This document shows positions 17,321 to 25,342 of a stretch of DNA of 64,000 bases, piece by piece. The position numbers and the translations under genes are program-made. Source of the DNA: Occultella gossypii. GTDB taxonomy: Bacteria > Actinomycetota > Actinomycetes > Actinomycetales > Beutenbergiaceae. Within the stretch, counting starts at the first letter, position 1. Every line of letters starts with the position of its first letter. Under the pieces are notes generated by a model. The model was not told where the DNA came from. It saw nothing but the letters and a program-made list of their open reading frames with translations, and searched no databases. The stretch spans positions 17,500-81,499 of the forward strand of contig NZ_JAGSHT010000006.1 of assembly GCF_019947135.1 (NCBI RefSeq), read 5' to 3'.

Positions 17321-17731
17321 ATGCCCACCATCAACGTCACCACCGACGAGTTCGAGAAGACCATCACCGACAACGACATTGTGCTGGTCGATTTCTGGGC
17401 GTCCTGGTGCGGCCCGTGCCGCCAGTTCGCGCCGGTCTACGAGAAGTCCTCTGAGAAGCACGGCGACGTCACGTTCGCCAAGGTGGACACCGAGGCCGAG
17501 CAGGCACTTGCCGCGCAGGCCGGGATCCAGGCGATTCCCACGCTGATGGCGTTCCGCGACGGAATCCTCGTGTTCAACCAGGCCGGTGCCCTGCCGGGCC
17601 AGTCCCTCGAGCAGCTCATCGAGGGCGTCAAGGGCCTGGACATGGACGCGGTCCGGGCAGAGGTCGCCAAGCAGCAGGCCGGCGAGGCCGAGGTGGGATC
17701 CGCGGACCCCACCGCCGTACCGACCAACTGA
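17321..17731 (+). CDS. trxA: Thioredoxin
   Basis: The 136-residue protein has the thioredoxin active site WCGPC (Trp29, Cys30, Cys33) and the cis-Pro in IPTLMAFRDG. An unusual extension of about 30 residues after the fold (MDAVRAEVAKQQAGEAEVGSA) is hydrophilic. It reduces protein disulfides in the cytosol, driven by thioredoxin reductase encoded elsewhere. The start at 17321 has AAGGAGA seven bases upstream. A strong bidirectional hairpin follows its stop. Confidence 0.95.
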   Translation: MPTINVTTDEFEKTITDNDIVLVDFWASWCGPCRQFAPVYEKSSEKHGDVTFAKVDTEAEQALAAQAGIQAIPTLMAFRDGILVFNQAGALPGQSLEQLIEGVKGLDMDAVRAEVAKQQAGEAEVGSADPTAVPTN

Positions 17732-17737
17732 GCTACC

Positions 17738-17766
17738 GGTCCCGAGCGCCTCAGGCGCTCGGGACC
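17738..17766. terminator. Perfect bidirectional terminator hairpin
   Basis: GGTCCCGAGCGCC and GGCGCTCGGGACC (13 pairs) enclose a 3-base loop, TCA, which is the stop codon of the convergent kinase gene read on the other strand. There is no U-tract on either side. Confidence 0.8.
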
Positions 17767-18770
17767 TGGATGCCGATCGCGCGGGGGCGAAGCGTCACCG
17801 TGACGGCGACGACCCGGCCGAACCCGTCGCCATCGAGCTGGATGCTCTGCGGCGGGTCGAACCGTGCCGTCAGCGTGCGGGCCCGGACGTAGGGCAGGAC
17901 GCGCAGGTCCGGGGTTGCGCGCAGCACGGCGCGGCCATTCCTGGAGCGATGCAGGATGCCGCCGACACCGAGGCGGGTGGCCACGCGCGTCCACTGCCAG
18001 AACCCGATGGGGCGGAACAGCACCACATCGAGGAGCCCGTCGTCGGCCTTGGCGTCGGGCAGCAGGACCATGCCCCCGGTGAGGGTGCCACAGTTGCCGA
18101 CGATCACGGTGTGCGCCCGGATGGACTGTTCTCGCTGGCCGTCCACGCGGTAGTGGATCAGAAAGCGCTGGTTGCCCAGGACCGACCTGCTGATCGGGTC
18201 CACGTACGCGAGCCAACCGATCCGCCGCTTGAGCGCGCTGCTGGTGTCGGTCGCCATGCGCGCGTCCAGCCCGACGCCGGTCATCACAAGGAACGCGTGC
18301 GAGCTCGTGGACCCGTCATCGTGCTCGAGTGAGACCAGCCCCACGTCGATGGGGCGAGTGGCTCCGGTGAACGCGGTGCGGACGGCCGTCTCCGTGTCGC
18401 GCATGAGGCCAAGATTGCGCGCCAGCAGGTTGCCGGTTCCTGCCGGCACGACGGCGATCGGGATGCCAGTCGAATGCAGTTCTTCGGTGACCGCCCGGAT
18501 CGTGCCGTCACCGCCCGCGACGATCACGACCGCCGGGTCATGCGCGACCGCCCGTCCCGCGGCCAGTTGCCCGGCATCGTCGATGGTCGTCTCGAGCCAC
18601 ACCGTCGGCAGCCACCCGTACTGCTCCTGCGCCGCGGCGACCGCGGTCCGCAGGCGCGCGAGATCGACGTTCGTGGGGTTGACGATCACAACGGCCCGCC
18701 GCGCGGCTGTGGTGGCGCCCTCGTCGGAGACTCGGGGCGCCACGACCGGGTGGGCGTCTCGGCGGCTCAC
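17751..18770 (-). CDS. Diacylglycerol/sphingosine kinase-family lipid kinase
   Basis: The 339-residue protein has the DAGK catalytic domain: VVIVNPTNVD at the start, the nucleotide-binding GGDGT in VVIVAGGDGTIRAVTEEL, AVVPAGTGNLLARNLGL, and a C-terminal beta domain ending SIQLDGDGFG. Homologues phosphorylate diacylglycerol or other lipids at the membrane. The start is a GTG at 18770, eight bases after the stop of the upstream ligase gene and with GAGCC before it. The open frame continues far upstream only as antisense of that gene. Confidence 0.88.
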   Translation of the reverse strand: MSRRDAHPVVAPRVSDEGATTAARRAVVIVNPTNVDLARLRTAVAAAQEQYGWLPTVWLETTIDDAGQLAAGRAVAHDPAVVIVAGGDGTIRAVTEELHSTGIPIAVVPAGTGNLLARNLGLMRDTETAVRTAFTGATRPIDVGLVSLEHDDGSTSSHAFLVMTGVGLDARMATDTSSALKRRIGWLAYVDPISRSVLGNQRFLIHYRVDGQREQSIRAHTVIVGNCGTLTGGMVLLPDAKADDGLLDVVLFRPIGFWQWTRVATRLGVGGILHRSRNGRAVLRATPDLRVLPYVRARTLTARFDPPQSIQLDGDGFGRVVAVTVTLRPRAIGIQVPSA

Positions 18771-18778
18771 GGCTCTGC

Positions 18779-19828
18779 TCAGGGCACGCGTTCGAGCCAC
18801 TGCGCGGTGGCGAACTTCTCCGTCACCAGCTGCTCGGCGCGGGCGAGCTCCTCGGGCTTGAGCAGGCCGTCGACCGTGTCGTACCGGGCGCGGAAGTGGT
18901 TCTTCATCGACTCGATGATCGCGGCCCGGCTCATCCCGGTCTGTCGGCGCATCGGGTCGACCCGCTTGTTGGCGGACTTGGTGCCCTTGTCCGAGAGCTT
19001 CTCCCGTCCGATCCGAAGGACCTGGAGCATCTTGTCCGCGTCGATGTCGTAGGACAGCGTGGCGTGGTGCAGGACGGTGCCGTTGGCGAGCCGCTTCTGG
19101 GCGGCGCCGCCGATCTTCCCGGCCGGTGAGGCGATGTCGTTCAGGGGGACGTAGTGGGCGTCGACGCCCATCTCGGTCAGGGCGCCGAGGGCCCAGTCGT
19201 CCAGGAACGCGTAGGACTGCTCGAAGCTGAGGCCGTCGACGAGGCTGCCGGGCACGTACAGCGAGTACGAGATCGCGTTGCCGGGCTCCATGAACATGGC
19301 GCCGCCGCCGGAGATCCGGCGCACCACCTGGACGCCGAGCTCGTCGGCTGCCTCCATGTCCACCTCGTTGCGCAGGGACTGGAACGAGCCGATCACCACG
19401 CACGACGAGTCCCACTCCCACAGGCGCAGGGTGGGGCCGCGCCGCTTGGCGGCGACCTCCTCCAGGAGCACCTGGTCCAGGGCGAGGTTCATGATCGGCG
19501 GGAGCGCCCGCGGGTGCACGACCTCGAAGGTGTGGTCGCTCCACCCGGACGCGTGCCCGAGTGCCCGCCGGACGGCGATCGCCACGGACTGCGGCGTGAA
19601 CCCGATCAGGTGCGCGTCCGCGGTCGCTGCCGCGACCAGTTCGGTCATCTGCGTGACCGTGGCGTCCTGGGCCAGACCCGTCAGTGCGGCGTCGATGGCC
19701 TCGAGGGCTTCGTCGGGCTCGAGGAAGAAGTCCCCGCTGATCTCGACCCTGCTCAGCCTGCCCTCGGCGACCTCGACCTCGGCAGCCACCAATTTGCCCT
19801 GCGGAACCTTGTATTCACCTCTGGTCAC
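18779..19828 (-). CDS. Lipoate-protein ligase family protein with N-terminal accessory domain
   Basis: The 349-residue protein has two parts. Residues 1-95 (GEYKVPQGKLVAAEVEV, RVEISGDFFLEPDEAL) match the small C-terminal domain of bacterial LplA. Residues 100-349 are the BPL/LplA catalytic domain, with RRISGGGAMFMEPGN as the lipoyl-AMP binding loop and KIGGAAQKR supplying the lysine. The two domains are thus in reverse order to E. coli LplA. It should attach lipoate, or octanoate, to E2 or GcvH proteins. It lies directly upstream of the lipid kinase and is probably co-transcribed. Confidence 0.82.
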   Translation of the reverse strand: MTRGEYKVPQGKLVAAEVEVAEGRLSRVEISGDFFLEPDEALEAIDAALTGLAQDATVTQMTELVAAATADAHLIGFTPQSVAIAVRRALGHASGWSDHTFEVVHPRALPPIMNLALDQVLLEEVAAKRRGPTLRLWEWDSSCVVIGSFQSLRNEVDMEAADELGVQVVRRISGGGAMFMEPGNAISYSLYVPGSLVDGLSFEQSYAFLDDWALGALTEMGVDAHYVPLNDIASPAGKIGGAAQKRLANGTVLHHATLSYDIDADKMLQVLRIGREKLSDKGTKSANKRVDPMRRQTGMSRAAIIESMKNHFRARYDTVDGLLKPEELARAEQLVTEKFATAQWLERVP

Positions 19829-19918
19829 GTACTCACCCTAAGCGCCGCCCGGCTCCACGGCCTCCTCCTGCGGCTCGCCACCACCGACCGACTGAGCGCT
19901 CGTGACCAGCGGATCGTC

Positions 19919-19950
19919 CGCCGTCGCCCGGCGGCCCTGCGGCGACGGCG
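19919..19950 (-). terminator. cimA terminator hairpin
   Basis: CGCCGTCGCC and GGCGACGGCG form a perfect 10-pair stem around a 12-base loop, nine bases beyond the cimA stop. Confidence 0.6.
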
Positions 19951-19958
19951 CCCGCCGG

Positions 19959-21566
19959 TCAGAGCGGGACCACCTCGTGGCGGATCAGTCCGTAGACGAG
20001 CGAGTCGACCAGCGCCTCCCAGGACGCCTCAAGAATGTTCGGGCCGACCCCGACGGTGCTCCAGGAGTCCTGGCCGTCGGTCATCTCCAGCAGAACGCGG
20101 GTGACGGCGTCGGTGCCGTGGGAGGAGTCCAGCAGCCGGACCTTGTAGTCGATGAGTTCGAAGTCCTCGATCGCCGGGTAGGCCGTCACCAGGGACTGCC
20201 GCAGGGCCGCGTCCAGGGCGTTCACGGGGCCGTTACCCTCGCCGGTGGACACCACCCGGACGTCGCCGGTGTGCAGCTTCACGGTGGCCTCGGCGTTGAC
20301 CTCGCCGGTCTGTTGGGTGTGCTCCACGATCGCACGCCAGGACTCGGTACGGAAGAAGGCAGGGCGGGTCCCTGCGATCTCCTCGCGCAGGAGGAGCTCG
20401 AAGGAGGCGTCCGCGGCGTCGAACGTGTACCCGTTCGCCTCGGCGTCCTTGACCCGCTCGGTGACCCGGCCGAGCAGGTCGCTCTGGCCGCTGAGGTCGA
20501 AGCCGAGTTCACGGCCCTTCAGCTCGATACTGGCCCGGCCGGCCATGTCCGAGACGAGCATGCGCATATCGTTGCCGACCTTGCGCGGGTCGATGTGCTG
20601 GTACAGGTCCGGGTCCACGCGGATGGCGCTCGCATGCAGACCCGCCTTGTGCGCGAACGCGCTGGCCCCGATGTAGGGCTGCCGGGCGAACGGGGCGATG
20701 TTGGTGATCTCGCTGACCGCGTGCGCGATCCGGGTGACCTCGGCCAGGCCAGCGCCGCCGAGCACGGGGATCTCCAACTTCAGCTCGAGGTTCGCGACCA
20801 CGGCGAGCAGGTCGGCGTTCCCGGTGCGTTCGCCGTAGCCGTTCACGGTGCCCTGCACATGGTGAGCACCGGCGATGACGGCGGCCATCGAGTTCGCGAC
20901 GGCGCAGCCGGAGTCGTTGTGGGCGTGGATGCCCAGGCGGCCGTCGGTGCGCTCGCGCACCGAGGAGACGATGTCGAACACCCAGTCCGGCAGCATGCCG
21001 CCGTTCGTGTCGCAGAGGGCGACGACGTCCGCCCCGGCCTCGAACGCCGTCGTCACCGCGCGCAGTGCGTAGTCGGGATCGAACCGGTACCCGTCGAAGA
21101 AGTGCTCGGCGTCCACGATCACCCGGCGGCCGGCGTCGGTCAGGTACGCGACGGTGTCAGCGATCATGGCGAGGTTCTCCTCGCCGTCGGTGCGCAGGGC
21201 GCGCTCGACGTGCCGGATGTCGCTCTTCGCGACGAGCGTGATCGTCGGCGCCGCGGAGTCGAGCAACGCCCGCACCTGGGTGTCGGTGTGCGCCCGGCCG
21301 CCGGCCTTGCGGGTCGAGCCGAACGCCGCGAGCTCGGCGTTGGAGAACGTCAGGTCCTTCTCCGCGCGGGCGAAGAACTCCGTGTCCTTCGGGATCGCAC
21401 CCGGCCAGCCGCCCTCGATGAACGTCACCCCTAGCTCGTCCAGGAGTGGGGCGATGGCGAGCTTGTCCGCGACGGAGAGGTTCATCCCCTCCTGCTGGGC
21501 GCCATCGCGCAAGGTGGTGTCATAGACGTGCACATCGGCTACGTCGGGCTTCGATGCGGTACTCAT
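19959..21566 (-). CDS. cimA: (R)-Citramalate synthase
   Basis: The 535-residue protein condenses pyruvate with acetyl-CoA to citramalate, the entry to the threonine-independent route to isoleucine. The HMGL-like barrel begins VYDTTLRDGAQQEGMNLS, continues with FIEGGWPGAIPKD and closes with the metal site IHAHNDSGCAVANS. The C-terminal LeuA-type regulatory domain, expected to bind isoleucine, spans about residues 400-535 and includes KVRLLDSSHGTDAVTRVL. The ATG at 21566 has GGAAG upstream. A 200-base leader holds a Val-Leu-Ile-Ile peptide and a terminator, so attenuation by branched-chain aminoacyl-tRNA supply is likely. Confidence 0.95.
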   Translation of the reverse strand: MSTASKPDVADVHVYDTTLRDGAQQEGMNLSVADKLAIAPLLDELGVTFIEGGWPGAIPKDTEFFARAEKDLTFSNAELAAFGSTRKAGGRAHTDTQVRALLDSAAPTITLVAKSDIRHVERALRTDGEENLAMIADTVAYLTDAGRRVIVDAEHFFDGYRFDPDYALRAVTTAFEAGADVVALCDTNGGMLPDWVFDIVSSVRERTDGRLGIHAHNDSGCAVANSMAAVIAGAHHVQGTVNGYGERTGNADLLAVVANLELKLEIPVLGGAGLAEVTRIAHAVSEITNIAPFARQPYIGASAFAHKAGLHASAIRVDPDLYQHIDPRKVGNDMRMLVSDMAGRASIELKGRELGFDLSGQSDLLGRVTERVKDAEANGYTFDAADASFELLLREEIAGTRPAFFRTESWRAIVEHTQQTGEVNAEATVKLHTGDVRVVSTGEGNGPVNALDAALRQSLVTAYPAIEDFELIDYKVRLLDSSHGTDAVTRVLLEMTDGQDSWSTVGVGPNILEASWEALVDSLVYGLIRHEVVPL

Positions 21567-21695
21567 GATCGTCAGCTTCCGGGTGGTACGGGTTCTGCTG
21601 TTCTCCTCATCCTCCTCGCTCGGAGCGGGGTGCTGCCCGCGCGGATCGGATGTTCCTGCTGCCATCGGCGTCACCGGATGGTTGGCCCCGGCAAC

Positions 21696-21723
21696 AAAAA
21701 GACCCCCCGGGGTGCGGGAGGTC
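21696..21723 (-). terminator. cimA attenuator terminator
   Basis: GACCTCCCG pairs with CGGGGGGTC (nine pairs, one G-U) around CACCC and is followed by TTTTTGTT. It lies 130 bases before the cimA start and only 28 bases after the leader-peptide stop. This is a complete intrinsic terminator inside a leader, not after a gene. Confidence 0.85.
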
Positions 21724-21724
21724 T

Positions 21725-21751
21725 GCGCGTTCGCCGAGGCGGCGAACGCGC
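21725..21751 (-). promoter_or_regulatory. cimA leader hairpin
   Basis: GCGCGTTCGCCG and CGGCGAACGCGC pair perfectly (12 pairs, loop CCT). The stem begins at the last base of the leader stop codon and ends one base before the terminator. It can serve as the pause or protector hairpin of the attenuator. Confidence 0.7.
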
Positions 21752-21783
21752 TAATCGATAATCAGGACGCTGGTGGGCATCAT
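21751..21783 (-). CDS. Branched-chain leader peptide of cimA
   Basis: The 10-codon frame reads MMPTSVLIID and stops with TAG, with four consecutive branched-chain codons (GTC CTG ATT ATC). The rest of the 313-base gap between cimA and the divergent polymerase gene (21567-21879) holds the two leader hairpins and the polymerase promoter. The peptide has no clear Shine-Dalgarno. Translation is inferred from the codon run and the adjacent terminator. Comparable leaders are known before ilvB and leuA in actinobacteria. Confidence 0.75.
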   Translation of the reverse strand: MMPTSVLIID

Positions 21784-21867
21784 TCGCTCATGATGTCACA
21801 TCCATGCGGCGTGAGCGCACACGGGCCGCGCTGGCGCCGCGCGGCCGGCGATGTCCGTCCGAGGTCC

Positions 21868-21873
21868 TAACCT
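21868..21873 (+). promoter_or_regulatory. -10 box of the polymerase gene
   Basis: TAACCT stands six bases before the GTG at 21880, indicating a leaderless transcript divergent from cimA. Confidence 0.5.
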
Positions 21874-21879
21874 CAGGGG

Positions 21880-23550
21880 GTGGAGATCCTGGTCGCGTCC
21901 GAGGCGGGGACGCTGCACGCGCTCGCCCTGGACGACGATCTCGCGCCGACCCGCACGCAACGGCTCGATCGGTCGGAGTTCGCCGCCTTCGCCGCGTCGG
22001 TCGAGCCCGGGCAGCCCCGCTGGGTCTGGGCGGACACGGCGGCCCTGTATCCCGAGCTTCTCCGCGGCGGCGTCCCGGTGCAGCGCTGCCTGGACCTACG
22101 CCTGTGCCACGTGATCCTGCGCCATGCGGCACCGGGTTCGTTCGAGGGCGACGACCTCTGGGACTCGCCGGTACTGGCCGAGGCCGACCCGACGCCGTCG
22201 CTGCTCGATGACCTCGAGGACATGGCCCGGCTCGGCGACGTGGGTCCCGAGGAACTGCTCGCCGAACGGATCCGACAGCGGGACGCACTCGGGGCCGTGG
22301 CAGACCCGGGCCGGGTGCGATTCCTGCTGGCTGCCGAGTCCGCCGGCGCCCTGATCGCCGCGGAGATCGCGCATGACGGGCTGCCGTGGGATCTGGAGGC
22401 CCACGATCGGATCCTGACCGACGTGCTCGGGCCGCGGCCCCGGCCCGGGATGCGGCCGAAACGGCTCGAGGAGCTGGCCGGAATCATCCAGGAGCGTCTG
22501 TCCGCGCCCCGGTTGAACCCGGACTCGCCGGTGGACCTGCTGCGCACCCTGCGCCGGGCCGGTCTCGACGTGAAGAGCACCAGCAAATGGGAACTGCGCG
22601 AGCTCGAGCATCCCGTGGTGGAGCCGCTCCTGGAGTACAAGCGCCTGGCCCGTCTCCTGAGCGCGAACGGCTGGACCTGGATGGACTCCTGGGTGCGCCC
22701 GGGCACAGAGGATCGGCGCGGCCGGTTCTTTCCCGACTACGTCCCCGGCGGGGTGGTCACCGGCCGCTGGGCCACGAGCGGTGGCGGTGCCCTGCAACTT
22801 CCGAAGCAGATCCGGTCGGCGGTCCGCGCCGATCCGGGTTGGAAGCTCGTGGTCGCCGATGTCGCCCAGATCGAGCCACGGGTGCTCGCGGCGATGTCGC
22901 GGGACGAGGCCCTGGCCGCGGCCAGCCGCGGTACGGACCTCTATCAGGGCCTCGTGGACGCCGGGATCGTGGACACCCGCGCCCACGCGAAGGTGGCGAT
23001 GCTCGGCGCCCTCTACGGAGCCACCACCGGTGAGGCCGGGCACCTCATGCCCCGGCTGCTGCGCGCCTACCCGCGAGCGACCGGTCTCGTCGAGGACGCG
23101 GCCCGAACCGGCGAGCGCGGCGGGGTGGTCCGCACCTGGCTCGGCCGGACCTCACCGCCACCGTCGGCGACGTGGCGCGAGGTCCAGGGCGTGGCGACCC
23201 AGCCGGACGCCGGGGAGACCGCCGAGCGGCGCGCCCGCCAGCAGGCTCGCGACTGGGGCAGGTTCACCCGGAACTTCGTGGTGCAGGGCACGGCGGCCGA
23301 GTGGGCGCTGGTCTGGATGGCGGAGATCCGGCGCCGGCTGACGGCGATGACGAACGGCGCGGATCGTCCGCACCTGGTCTACTTCCTGCACGACGAGGTG
23401 ATCGTGCACTCCCCCGCCCACCTGGCCGACGACGTCGCAGCGGCGATCCGTGACGCTTCGGCGGAAGCCGGCCGGCTCCTGTTCACGGGGTTCGGCGTGG
23501 AGTTCCCGTTGGACGTGGCGATCGTGGAGCACTACGGCGAGGCCGAGTGA
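21880..23550 (+). CDS. Bifunctional 3'-5' exonuclease / family A DNA polymerase
   Basis: The 556-residue protein has a degenerate exonuclease-like N-terminal domain (about residues 1-170) and a Pol I-type polymerase domain. Motif A is VVADVAQIEPRVLA, the O-helix region contains RAHAKVAMLGALYGATTGEA, and motif C is YFLHDEVIVHSP. It lacks the 5' nuclease domain of PolA and is only about 60% of PolA length, as is typical of this actinobacterial family. A role in repair or gap filling is inferred. The start is GTG and appears leaderless. Confidence 0.9.
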   Translation: MEILVASEAGTLHALALDDDLAPTRTQRLDRSEFAAFAASVEPGQPRWVWADTAALYPELLRGGVPVQRCLDLRLCHVILRHAAPGSFEGDDLWDSPVLAEADPTPSLLDDLEDMARLGDVGPEELLAERIRQRDALGAVADPGRVRFLLAAESAGALIAAEIAHDGLPWDLEAHDRILTDVLGPRPRPGMRPKRLEELAGIIQERLSAPRLNPDSPVDLLRTLRRAGLDVKSTSKWELRELEHPVVEPLLEYKRLARLLSANGWTWMDSWVRPGTEDRRGRFFPDYVPGGVVTGRWATSGGGALQLPKQIRSAVRADPGWKLVVADVAQIEPRVLAAMSRDEALAAASRGTDLYQGLVDAGIVDTRAHAKVAMLGALYGATTGEAGHLMPRLLRAYPRATGLVEDAARTGERGGVVRTWLGRTSPPPSATWREVQGVATQPDAGETAERRARQQARDWGRFTRNFVVQGTAAEWALVWMAEIRRRLTAMTNGADRPHLVYFLHDEVIVHSPAHLADDVAAAIRDASAEAGRLLFTGFGVEFPLDVAIVEHYGEAE

Positions 23551-23557
23551 GGGCCGG

Positions 23558-24604
23558 TCACGGCAGCTCGACCTCCAGGATGACCCAGGTCCCGTCGAGG
23601 AACTGGGTCGTCACGACGATGCCGATGTGGACCGCACTCGGCGCCGACGCGACAGTGCCGTCCGCGTGGGTGATCGTCCGTCCACCCTCCACCACGTCGA
23701 TGGTGACCCGGTAGGTGTCGTCGACGTGTTCCACATCCGCGCCCGCGGTCTCGACGCTGGGGGTGCCACCGGCGAGCGTCGATCCCTGCGTGACCAGGTC
23801 GTTCACGCTCGCGATCGCGCCCGTGCAGAACGTACAGTCCGGTCCGCTGATCGCCTCGAGCCCGGCCGCGTCACGAGAGGCGTGTGCGTCGGAGTAGGTC
23901 AGGAAGAAGTTGGCGGCGGCAGCCACCGCGCCGGCCCGACCGGGATCGCTCAGGTCCGCCGGTGGCTCGGCCATCGGCGCCACGAACGGCCCCGACCCGA
24001 AGCTCACGCCGTCGACCTGCCACCCTTCGGCACCCCACACGATCGAGACCCAGAGCTCGGGGTAGCGGCCGTTCGCTTGCTCGACCTGACTCCCGTCATC
24101 CGCGATCCGGATGCTTGGCGACTCCATGACATCCAACTGCACGATGTAGCGCCCCTCCGCGCCGTCCGGGCCGGCGGTGAGCGAGTGCAGGACCTCGAAG
24201 CCGCCGCCGGAGTTCCTGCCACCCTCGGCGTGCAGCGCGGCCGCGCCGTCGGCGATCTGCGCGCAGACGACACAGTCCTCGGTCCCCAGCGCCTCCCACT
24301 CGTCCAGGTCACCCGAGGTGAACAGGTACGGGAAGAGGCTGATGAAGTAGGAGGCTGCCGCGACGGCACCCTCCGGCCCGGGGTCGTCCATCGCGGCCGG
24401 GCGGACCGGGGGCGCAACACCTTCGAGGGTGTTCTTCTGCCGGTCCTCGGCCTGAGCGACGGTGGTGGCATCGCCACTCTCGGAGTCGGTCGGCCGCTGA
24501 CTTCCAGACGGTGAGCCGTCGCATCCCGGGACCAGGACAAGCGCGGCAAGGGCCACCACGGAGGCGACCGAACGGTGGATCCGAGCACTCGAGTTCGATG
24601 GCAT
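23558..24604 (-). CDS. Lipoprotein with two DUF6318-like domains
   Basis: The 348-residue protein begins with a signal and lipobox (LVLVPGC, Cys at about 28), then an acidic Ser/Thr linker. Two homologous domains follow. Each starts AVAAA-x-[YN]F, has a D-C-x-x-C motif (TEDCVVCAQ at about residue 110 and GPDCTFCTG at about 255) and ends in beta strands. The CxxC pairs could form disulfides outside the membrane. The first domain has no assigned activity and neither does the second. A single-domain relative lies at 26152-26763, so the longer gene looks like an internal duplication. The start codon follows TACCGT by six bases. Confidence 0.75.
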   Translation of the reverse strand: MPSNSSARIHRSVASVVALAALVLVPGCDGSPSGSQRPTDSESGDATTVAQAEDRQKNTLEGVAPPVRPAAMDDPGPEGAVAAASYFISLFPYLFTSGDLDEWEALGTEDCVVCAQIADGAAALHAEGGRNSGGGFEVLHSLTAGPDGAEGRYIVQLDVMESPSIRIADDGSQVEQANGRYPELWVSIVWGAEGWQVDGVSFGSGPFVAPMAEPPADLSDPGRAGAVAAAANFFLTYSDAHASRDAAGLEAISGPDCTFCTGAIASVNDLVTQGSTLAGGTPSVETAGADVEHVDDTYRVTIDVVEGGRTITHADGTVASAPSAVHIGIVVTTQFLDGTWVILEVELP

Positions 24605-24610
24605 GCTCGG

Positions 24611-24616
24611 ACGGTA
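24611..24616 (-). promoter_or_regulatory. -10 box of the two-domain lipoprotein gene
   Basis: TACCGT is separated by six bases from the ATG at 24604. The flanking CACTACCGT closely matches the CACTACGGT before the related gene at 26763. Confidence 0.55.
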
Positions 24617-24658
24617 GTGAGGCCGTCGCCGACGCGTGCGGAGGCTGTGGATAACTGA

Positions 24659-24763
24659 CCCTCACACAGGTGCGCGTCGGCGCTCTACCGCCTCCGCACC
24701 GGCGACCTGGTCACGCACGACGACCTGCCGGGGCGCGAGGCGGTCGAGGCGCCACTGACCTGA
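24659..24763 (+). pseudogene. Possible 3' remnant of an unidentified gene
   Basis: A 34-codon open stretch without a start codon reads like the end of a real protein: SALYRLRTGDLVTHDDLPGR, then EAVEAPLT and TGA 24761-24763. The third positions are GC-biased and the residue pattern is protein-like. The frame is closed upstream by a TGA at 24656. I do not recognise the family. It may be chance coding in a GC-rich gap. Confidence 0.3.
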
Positions 24764-24776
24764 GCAGGGCTCAGCC

Positions 24777-25280
24777 TCAGGCCCGTACGACCCGGATCGT
24801 GGGTGGCGTGGCGAGGGTCTGGCCGACCACGCAATAGCGTTCGGTCGCCCTGGCCAGCCGCTCCAGTGCGGTGTCGTCCGCATCGGTGGTGAGGCTGATG
24901 GTCACGACGATGTCCTGCACCCCGACCGGTGCCTCCCGGTCGATCCCGAGAGTTCCGCGGGCATCCCACCATCCCTCGGCGGCCAACCGGGCCGACGAAG
25001 CGTCGACGCCCATCGCGGTGGCGACGGCTCGAAGGGTGACGCCTGCGCAGGCGAGCAGAGCCTCCAGGAGCAGGTCGGCGGAACATGCGTCCGCACCGGT
25101 ACCACCAGCGGCTCGATGCAGGCCGGCGCGGATCGGACCGGCGTACCCGTCGATCGTCGCGGTGACGGCCTGGTCGCGGTAGTCGCCACCCGCCGAAGTC
25201 GGAACCCGCGCGGTCTCCGGTGCGGACCGGTACTGCTCCTTGAGCGGTGCCTGTGCAGCCCTCAAACTGGTGGCGTCCAT
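24777..25280 (-). CDS. OsmC-family protein
   Basis: The 167-residue protein has the OsmC/Ohr fold that reduces organic hydroperoxides. The central helix reads CSADLLLEALLACAGVTLRAVA and supplies two cysteines (about residues 68 and 79), and the C-terminal half includes TERYCVVGQTLATPP. The Cys spacing is that of the general OsmC-like group rather than classic Ohr, so the physiological substrate is uncertain. The ATG at 25280 lies five bases after TACCGT, another leaderless arrangement. It follows the PKD-domain gene by 62 bases on the same strand. Confidence 0.8.
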   Translation of the reverse strand: MDATSLRAAQAPLKEQYRSAPETARVPTSAGGDYRDQAVTATIDGYAGPIRAGLHRAAGGTGADACSADLLLEALLACAGVTLRAVATAMGVDASSARLAAEGWWDARGTLGIDREAPVGVQDIVVTISLTTDADDTALERLARATERYCVVGQTLATPPTIRVVRA

Positions 25281-25342
25281 GGCCCACGGTACCGCCGCCC
25301 GCGGTTCGGCAGAGTGGCCGTACTCGACCCGAGGCAGCGCGG

